This document shows positions 57,296 to 64,000 of a stretch of 64,000 nucleotides of DNA, piece after piece. Where the stretch lies: contig CM072511.1 in NCBI GenBank assembly GCA_036898135.1, forward strand, positions 81,368,199 through 81,432,198, in the 5' to 3' direction. The notes beneath the pieces are model-generated. The model saw nothing but the letters and a program-made list of their open reading frames with translations, searched no databases and was not told the DNA's origin. Source of the stretch: Oncomelania hupensis. Taxonomy: Eukaryota > Mollusca > Gastropoda > Littorinimorpha > Pomatiopsidae. Position numbers and translations under genes: made by a program. How positions within the stretch are numbered: position 1 is the first letter of the stretch; every line of letters begins with the position of its first letter.

Positions 57296-57630
57296 GTATT
57301 AACTAATACAATGCAATACAATACAATACAATGCAACTTTATTTGTCTCAAACTGAGCAATCAAAATCGCATTCCCTGTGGTCCAGCTATGACCGCTAAT
57401 GTTTAACTGGACCCTGTAAACAAGAAATCAAATAAAATCAAATCGCATTTCCTTCCTACACTACACTACACTACACTACACTCTACACTACACTACACTA
57501 CACTACACTACACTACACTACACTACACTACACTACACAGCGCTGCGATCATGCCCGTCGTCGTGGAGATATTTACGCGCTTTATAAATTATTCATTCAT
57601 TCATTCATTTAAAAAAAAATTTAAACTGAG
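57296..57630. repeat. Pentanucleotide arrays (AATAC)n and (CTACA)n
   Basis: AATAC/AATGC units at 57308-57345 and CTACA units at 57459-57537, then GCGCTTTATAAATTATTCATTC, another LINE/SINE-type 3' end with an (ATTC)n tail near 57580-57608. An AACTGAGC(A/T)ATCAA motif occurs at both 57352 and 57626. Confidence 0.85.
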
Positions 57631-58085
57631 CTATCAACATCGCAATCTTTTCCCGCCTTGAAAATAAATGTAAAAGGGGGAGCTTTAACAGTCGTTACTC
57701 GTTACGCCACCCGTTTTAGTATAGGGAGTTGGCATGCTCACCTGCAGCTGAGACTTGAGCGATGGAGAAGGTCTCGTCCAGTCTCAGCCACACTGTACAT
57801 GTATGTATGGAAAGACGCAGCAGCTGACAGCCGATCTCCATAGTGGTTCAGTACCACCAACCTGCTAATGGGGTTTGGCATGCTGAAGTCGTTTTTCGTA
57901 GTTTATTGCACATTTTCTGTCCCATCAAATTTGTTAACCGGGTTGGTTGTTGCTGAGCTTCTGGAAGCAGGAACCTGTGCCATAACCACTCTACACAAAT
58001 TGTAATTGTATTCTTGCACATAAACATAACCAGGAATACCGTATTGGAAACATTGTCGTTCTTGGATCAAAGCTAGACCGTATTA
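57631..58085. other. No gene seen
   Basis: A 61-codon frame (57658-57843) is unrecognised. Confidence 0.5.
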
Positions 58086-58320
58086 TGAATGTACGTACAC
58101 ACACACGCACACACACACGCGCCGCACACACACACGCACACATACACAGAGAAAACATTACACACACTCACTGAAAACATCACACACACACACACACACG
58201 CTCGCTCGCTCATTCTACACACTGAAAACATTAATTATTGTCTCGAGTGTCACGCAGTGATGTAGGATGGGATGGGAATGAGCCTTAATGAGGTGAGGAA
58301 TGCATAAGCCTATGTAGATC

Positions 58321-58358
<38 letters not shown>

Positions 58359-58525
58359 AACCCTGCGAAGAAGAAGAGGAAAAGCAGGATTAATGCAGCA
58401 CGTGAGAAAAATATTTAAGTAATGCCATACAGATAGAAAGAAACAGGCAAAACCACGAAGGAACAACCTTTTTAAAAATGAAGTACGTAACATGTGTGTG
58501 TCGGTGTGTGTGTGTGTGTGTGTGG

Positions 58526-58561
<36 letters not shown>

Positions 58562-58710
58562 ACATGTATGTGTCTATATGCTTGTGAAAATGTGAAATAA
58601 TCTTATCAGTGAAAAGACTTTAAATAAAGAACTGGAATTGAAATAGAAATTGAAACAACAAACAAACAACAACAATAACAATAACAACAACAACAACAAC
58701 AACAACAACG
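58086..58710. repeat. Cluster of (CA)n, (CAA)n and (TG)n microsatellites
   Basis: CA at 58098-58200, CAA at 58320-58358, TG at 58494-58560, CAA at 58660-58710. Confidence 0.93.
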
Positions 58711-59449
58711 CAAAATGGTGTCAAAAAAGGAAATTTGTTAAAAGCTGGTAAAAAAAAATCCAGCACCTGCTACCATCACTAACAAACTCTATGGACATTG
58801 TCTTGTGTCCTTCACGGTCCTCCACGGTCGCATCAACACACTCAAAGTGTCGTCATTGTCTCCAAGCTGTCGTCATTGCCAGCAGCATACGTCATCAGAA
58901 CAAGCACTTGACGTCACGGAGCGTGCCAGAGCACGTGCACGGGTGTCTGGAGGACTATTGTGAGTGCGCATGCTCTGTCACCCCATCAGGGGTCCAGGGT
59001 TCATTTACATATGAATAATTGAGTCCCTTCGCGTCGGGTCTAGGGCGGTATGGCAACATGTTCGAACAATGATACTTGTCACCGTCCCTTGATGATCGGA
59101 TGGCGTAAGCTTTATTTCTATCAAAGACAGAACGCTGTAATAGCTAAATATTTCTGTTCGTATCCGTTATTCAGTCTAAGCCTATAGCTAACCGCCCAGC
59201 ACCCATACATACGTCCATCACCACCCCTCAACAAAACAGAAGAAGAAACAACAGCAACAACCCACCAGACATACACACACACACGCACACACACACATAC
59301 ACAGAAAAACGACAAGCATTAAAACAACCATCTCCATTATAGTAGCAGTTAACACAAGAAAGAACAACACTATGGAAAATGACCTTTCGTGAACAATAAA
59401 ATAAATTATCTAATAGTTTTCATACTATCAATAATATTTATATTAACCA
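58711..59449. other. No recognised gene
   Basis: Frame 58791-59018 (75 codons, Cys/His-rich) is unrecognised. Confidence 0.5.
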
Positions 59450-59450
59450 C

Positions 59451-59512
<62 letters not shown>
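59450..59512. repeat. (AAT)n microsatellite
   Basis: About 60 bp perfect. Confidence 0.95.
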
Positions 59513-59515
<3 letters not shown>

Positions 59516-59939
59516 CGGTGATAGAATAAACTTGTCAGATTTCTTTAAAAAAATGTCAGATGTGGGAGTAAAAGTATTTAAAAGCAAACATTTGTTTTTA
59601 ATTAAGGCGGTTCTTTAATGTGACCAGTCTCTTGTGGACGTCTCATTTCTACCCTTCTTTCCTCTTTTGTTCCCTTAAAGGAACAAAATCGGGGCCTTGC
59701 ATCTTTACATCTGATGCACGTGTTCCACCGTTAATGAATTTCTATATTCGTGTCCGTTCAACCGTCTCTCACTCATTCACAGAATTGCTATAGAATGGTT
59801 TGTCCCTCTGGCCTCCCCTATTTGCCTGTATGTTTGAATCGGTTCGTTTGTCATTTAATTGTTTTTGTCTTCCTTTTCCTTCAATGCGTCGTCTTCGCAA
59901 TCATTGCAATTGACATTCGTCGTCATCCCCGTCGTCATC
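59513..59939. other. No gene seen
   Basis: Nothing recognised. Confidence 0.5.
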
Positions 59940-59942
59940 ACT

Positions 59943-60019
<77 letters not shown>

Positions 60020-60177
60020 TAGCATTATTGTCATCATCATTATCATCATCGGCGTCACCATCATCATCGTCGTCGTCTTCTTGACATTTTTTGGTAAATA
60101 AATGCATGATTTTTTTCTTTGATTATTATTACCGTTATCGCAATTGTTGGTATTTATATTCCTTAGCTAGAATAAAC

Positions 60178-60259
<82 letters not shown>

Positions 60260-60265
60260 TTAGTC
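59940..60265. repeat. (ATC)n microsatellites
   Basis: ATC at 59942-60020 with variants to 60078, and 60178-60260. Confidence 0.95.
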
Positions 60266-61195
60266 GACCTTATCTCTACACAGGCCTTGAATGTTCCCAT
60301 GTTCCAGTTTGTTTTCTTTCGTATCAGTTTTCGTGAGTAAAAAGAAGGGCACGCCGTTTCGCTACCTTTCCGCATTCGTTATATCAAACAGATACTTAGC
60401 TTTTAGTGCGTGAACAACAGTGTTCGAAAACGCTAGACGTCATAAACGTGTCATTCGCTGTTCAGCCATCTTCAGCATCAAGGACCCTCATCAGAGCTCA
60501 TGCTACGGATGGGCAAAGAGACATAGCTATGACTGACTGAATGGCTGCAAGCGCGAATGAGTGAATGAGAGGGAGATGGACACAGGTATAAAGCATACAG
60601 GGTAGCTGAGACTAAACGATTCTTCCTCTCTCTGCTGCGATGTTGAAGGAGAGGGAGGCATGATTATGAACAAATAAATGAAAGAACGAATAATCGGAAA
60701 TTAATTTTTTTACGTGCAATCAAAATCCATGTTATTATACTAAGCCTACTTAGTGAGTTTCAGAAGCGACCCATTTAAGGGAACGTGGAACGACGTACCA
60801 AAAAAGTCCATTCTAATCTTTCAAATATCGAAGAAGTTTCTAGTAGGACTATAAGAGTAAACTATCGACACATAAACAGAATGATAGACAGTCTTTACTA
60901 AAAGTGGAATTGAGAAAACACTCTTTTTTTTTAATCCGTGGAAAATCAAACCGAAGTTCCTTGCATATCAGAAAAGCGCACTATAATGACAAAACCGCTA
61001 AGTCTTTTTCTGATTTGAGAAACAGGACATAGTAGACCTCAGAAACTCCTATATTGATGGAGGTGTGTAAGAAAAAGACACGCTGGGCCGGGCTGTGTGC
61101 ACTTCGTACTAATCTTCCTATTTTAGCGTAGTTTAATTACATAATAACATGCTATTACTTGTGCCGGGCGACGACCGATCCGGTATGGAATTAGT
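60266..61195. other. No gene seen
   Basis: Unique-looking AT-rich DNA. Confidence 0.5.
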
Positions 61196-61470
61196 GGATA
61201 GTGTCATCATGTAGTGTGTCTTGGGCAAAAAAGACCTGGCGGTGCCCAATCCTCTCCAGGCTGTTGGCCACAGCCGAAATCCACGAATACAGTGTGGCTC
61301 GCCTTGGCCCTGAGCACGTGGTCGTTGAACCTGTAGTAACGTGAGGTTCCTCCGCCCTGGCCGGCGACTTCTGTGTAGAAGACTTTCGCCCAGTGATGCC
61401 GTGCTAACATCAACCCTGTTAGTCGCCTCTTACGACACGCCGGGAAACGTTGGGTCTATTCTATTTAATG
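61196..61470 (-). repeat. GC-rich block with a GTCGCCTCTTACGACA-type repeat motif
   Basis: GC-richer than its surroundings. TTAGTCGCCTCTTACGACAC followed by a GGGTCTATTCTA string is a pattern I associate with dispersed repeats in marine invertebrates. A 68-codon minus-strand frame (61413-61207) is unrecognised. It adjoins the LINE that follows. Confidence 0.4.
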
Positions 61471-61474
61471 CCCG

Positions 61475-62211
61475 AACCGAATGCTTGAACAGCTGGTACA
61501 GAGGCTTGACACCACCTCCACAGCTTATGGAATGGAAATAAGTGCAGAGAAGACCAAAATGATGACCAACAACACCAATGGCATCAACACGGACATCAAA
61601 GTCCAAGGCCAATCCCTCAACACAGTGCATAGCTTCAAATATTTAGGAGCCATTGTATCAGACAATGGGTCCCGACAGGAAGTCCTCTCCAGGATCGCAC
61701 AAACAACTGCTGCCCTGACAAGGTTGAAGCCCATTTGGAAAGACAGGACCATCAGTCTACATTCCAAAGTAAGACTGCTGCGCTCCCTTGTCATCTCCAT
61801 CTTCCTATATGCTTGCGAAGCATGGACCCTCACAGCAGATCTCCAACGAAGAATACAAAGCATGGAGATGAGGTGCTACAGAAGACTTCTGGGCGTTTCC
61901 TATACACAACACATCACCAACGACGAAGTCCGACAGACCATCACACAAGCCATTGGACAACACGATGACCTGCTTACAGTGGTGAAGAAACGGAAACTCC
62001 GATGGTATGGCCATGTCACCAGATCATCAGGCCTTGCAAAGACTATTCTGCAAGGCACAGTGCAAGGAGGTAGAAGAAGAGGGAGACCGAAAAAGAGGTG
62101 GGAGGACAACATGCGAGAATGGACTGGTTTGACACTGAGCGAAGCCATCAGGGCTGCTGAGGACAGAGAAAGATGGAGTATGCTGATTACGGGACAGGAT
62201 AGGATAGGATG
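61475..62211 (+). mobile_element. 5'-truncated RTE-like LINE, (GGATA)n tail, best-preserved copy
   Basis: The longest of four copies (others at 5.8, 14.8 and 17.3 kb). It starts within the RT thumb region and ends in GGGACAGGATAGGATAGGAT. Confidence 0.82.
61481..62191 (+). pseudogene. LINE reverse transcriptase C-terminal part
   Basis: An unbroken frame covers the last 235 or so residues of the RT protein: E-I-S-A-E-K-T-K-M, F-K-Y-L-G-A-I-V-S-D, Y-A-C-E-A-W-T-L, R-R-L-L-G-V-S-Y, K-L-R-W-Y-G-H-V, G-R-R-R-G-R-P-K-K-R-W-E-D, and D-R-E-R-W-S. The palm F-x-D-D motif and everything upstream are absent. The frame reads on past the LINE tail into the SINE that follows (to 62311), and that part is artefact. 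Little decay, so this copy is comparatively young. Confidence 0.82.
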
Positions 62212-62217
62212 CTATTA

Positions 62218-62438
62218 CTATCGGGGTGGTTTAGGGGCGCAATTAGTTAGTCGCCAGTTCCCTGTGCCGGAGGTCGTGGGTTCGATTCCCGCAGAGGACG
62301 AACGTATGTGACTTAAGTAGGAGACTTTTCGGGTCACCGAGGGTTTTCTCCGGGTACTCAGGTTTCCTCCCTCCCTTCAATAATTGAATTGGAAGGAATC
62401 TCTCTAAAATTTCAACAACAACAACAACAACAACAAAA
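62218..62438 (+). mobile_element. tRNA-derived SINE with V-like core and (CAA)n tail
   Basis: A tRNA-like head with B box GGGTTCGATTCC (62278-62289) is followed by a central block at 62342-62372 that matches the V-domain core known from SINEs (GGGTTTTCTCCGGGTACTC, then GGTTTCCTCCC). It ends in (CAA)6-7 at 62417-62436. It begins within 10 bp of the LINE tail. I found no clear target duplication. Confidence 0.7.
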
Positions 62439-62701
62439 TTAAAATTCGGTCTTCTTTTCAGTCTTCTAATAGCGACTTACATTTACACCGCATGTTTGAA
62501 TGATAAATGTGTGTTTGTTGTGTGGGCAGGAGTGTCCGTAACATGAGAACGTGTATGTTGGTTGCATGTCGCCGCGCTTTCAATCTGAACTAGGAATGAG
62601 GCACGTATAAAATCCATTGCTATTATTATGTAAGGAAAGCATGATGCTGTGCACATCGTATTAATCTACCTATATTAGCTTGAGCTATTTACAGAAAAAC
62701 A

Positions 62702-62702
<1 letters not shown>

Positions 62703-62772
<70 letters not shown>

Positions 62773-62812
62773 TTATTATTATTATTATTATTAATTATTA
62801 TTATTATTATTT
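62703..62812. repeat. (CTA)n-(ATT)n compound microsatellite
   Basis: CTA to 62770, ATT to about 62810; on the minus strand this is the tail side of the next repeat. Confidence 0.95.
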
Positions 62813-62814
62813 AA

Positions 62815-63116
62815 TCGGTTTTATATAGCGCTTTTCCAGCTCAAGAACTGCTCAAGGCGCTGGCCTATACAGGATCTAACTCAAGCCGCCCGAGGCGCCA
62901 ACTTGAAGCCTTTGGGCGCATCGTAATAACGCTCCAGACAACTGAGCACAATCCTGGGCAGCCAGGGATGGGGAGAAGTACCTAAGTGCATGCTGGGTGT
63001 GTTCTTGTCACCGGCACCCACTCGTCTAGGACATGAGCGTCAGGATCTTTAAAGTCCGTTATGATGGAATGTATGCGACACACAGACTAGACCTCGGTTT
63101 ATACTCTCATCCGAAG
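62815..63116 (-). mobile_element. GCGCTATATAA-type repeat, full length
   Basis: On the minus strand it runs from the GATGAGAGTATAAACCGAGG start (about 63112) to GCGCTATATAAAACCGATTA at 62815-62835, then an (AAT)n tail. A (CTA)n run (63117-63147) precedes it. Confidence 0.8.
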
Positions 63117-63147
<31 letters not shown>

Positions 63148-63148
63148 G

Positions 63149-63618
63149 CATACCTATTTCGATCCATTCTGCGCTGCGGAATGGTCATACCACGATCTGA
63201 ATCACAGGTACAACAGCCCCACTTCGCATTGAATCTTTTAAGAACAACATTAGTATTAAACAGCAAGTCATGAAATGCGGCTAAGACCAAGATTCAACTT
63301 GAGCTTTGCGCACCCTGTGTGAGCAGTACTCTCAACCATGTGGAGTGGACGTTGGTGGATGATGGATGGGCGGGTTAGGGGTGGATGGTCAGGTGGAGGA
63401 CCTCTTCAGGTCGGATCCAGGGTGCTTGACATCATCTCTAGGGCAGGGCAGGACCGCGCAGTCATCAGCACACGGCAATGTCTCACGTTTATGGAAGATA
63501 AGGGGCGGGGGTGGTGGGTGGAGGGGGGGGGAGGAATAGAGGAGGGGAAGAAAAGGGGGGATGCCCGGTTTTTCTTCACCTTACAGACAACAGAGGTGTG
63601 GATCAGTGGTTTCTTAGC
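63149..63618. other. No gene seen
   Basis: G-rich 63490-63560; nothing recognised. Confidence 0.5.
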
Positions 63619-63632
63619 AACGGGGTACAGTG

Positions 63633-63870
63633 AACCTTGAGGTTTAATGTCTACACCCACCATTGGCGACATGGCAGACGGGGATAACCATCCCAGGGAA
63701 AGAGGGGTAGGGACCTGAATCAACACTGAACCACCAAAGCAATCATACTGCTAAAATGGACAGTGAAAATGGCCACATTTTATATCGCCCACCACGGGAT
63801 TCGAACCTGGGTCATCGGTGTGCCAGGCGAACGCTCTACCAATTGAGCTACGGCGGTGGGACGGGCATAT
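63633..63870 (-). mobile_element. SINE family A, full length, 14-bp target duplication
   Basis: Best copy of family A: tRNA-Ala-like head at 63793-63863 (A box GTAGCTCAATTGGTAGAGCG, B box GGTTCGAATCC), 3' end GTAGACATTAAACCTCAAGG. AACGGGGTACAGTG occurs on both sides (63619-63632 and 63871-63884). Confidence 0.85.
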
Positions 63871-64000
63871 AACGGGGTACAGTGGGGGACGGTGGGGCGG
63901 CATATAACGGGGTACAGTGGGGGACGGTGGGGCGGCATATAACGGGGTACAGTGGGGGACGGTGGGGCGGCATATAACGGGGTACAGTAGAGAGTAATTA
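63865..64000. repeat. 35-bp minisatellite, about 3.5 units, runs to the window edge
   Basis: Units start at 63865, 63900, 63935 and 63970 (GCATATAACGGGGTACAG...). Each unit contains the SINE target duplication plus a GGACGGTGGGGCG stretch resembling the SINE 5' edge. The last unit decays by 63990; the end may continue outside the window. Confidence 0.9.

Noticed and set aside
61207..61413. A 68-codon minus-strand frame in a GC-rich block
   Set aside because: It overlaps a probable dispersed repeat and matches no family I recognise.

Overview
This is a 64 kb window of animal nuclear DNA, most likely from a marine mollusc or a related lophotrochozoan. The reasons are (TTAGGG)-type telomeric repeats, many tRNA-derived SINEs, several LINE clades, a Harbinger element, a Gmr1-like Ty3/gypsy element, and very long (ATC)n, (CTT)n, (AAT)n and (GA)n microsatellites. 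The species call is inference. I found no complete host gene. The only host-like coding trace is a frameshifted beta-1,3-galactosyltransferase-like fragment at about 26.75-26.99 kb.

Layout. 0-6 kb: microsatellites, an RNase H LINE fragment (2.2-2.7 kb, minus), a roughly 190-bp tandem duplication carrying TGACGTCA palindromes, and a LINE 3' end (5.8-6.1 kb). 6.95-8.43 kb: an internally deleted PIF/Harbinger transposon with TIRs, a CTG duplication and the front half of the transposase. 9-17.8 kb: tRNA-derived SINEs, LINE 3' ends and simple repeats. 18.15-24.50 kb: the centrepiece, a young LTR retrotransposon with LTRs that are nearly identical apart from one later insertion. It carries Gag (coiled coil, SCAN-like domain, zinc knuckle), protease and integrase, followed by RNase H. 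Integrase lies upstream of the RT/RNase H region, and the catalytic part of RT is missing. 25.8-36.6 kb: two copies of an unnamed repeat X; one was split by a 5'-truncated Jockey/CR1-type LINE (33.03-36.43 kb) with a 14-bp target duplication. 37-43.5 kb: simple repeats, copies of a repeat ending in GCGCTATATAA, and interstitial telomeric repeats. 44.4-47.4 kb: a decayed L2/CR1-type LINE on the minus strand and a SINE whose end resembles it. 52.8-54.5 kb: an apparently undescribed element with 130-bp terminal inverted repeats built from CAATACGTGTATTG-like palindromes. 56-64 kb: a LINE inserted in a SINE, a SINE with a V-core, LINE and SINE copies, and a 35-bp minisatellite that starts at a SINE edge.

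The sequence works as a record of mobile-element activity rather than as a set of cooperating genes. Four retroposition events can be read from exact target duplications: LINE into repeat X, LINE into SINE, SINE at 63.6 kb, and a small insert into the LTR. Two non-autonomous elements (LTR element and Harbinger derivative) must have been mobilised, if at all, by enzymes encoded elsewhere.
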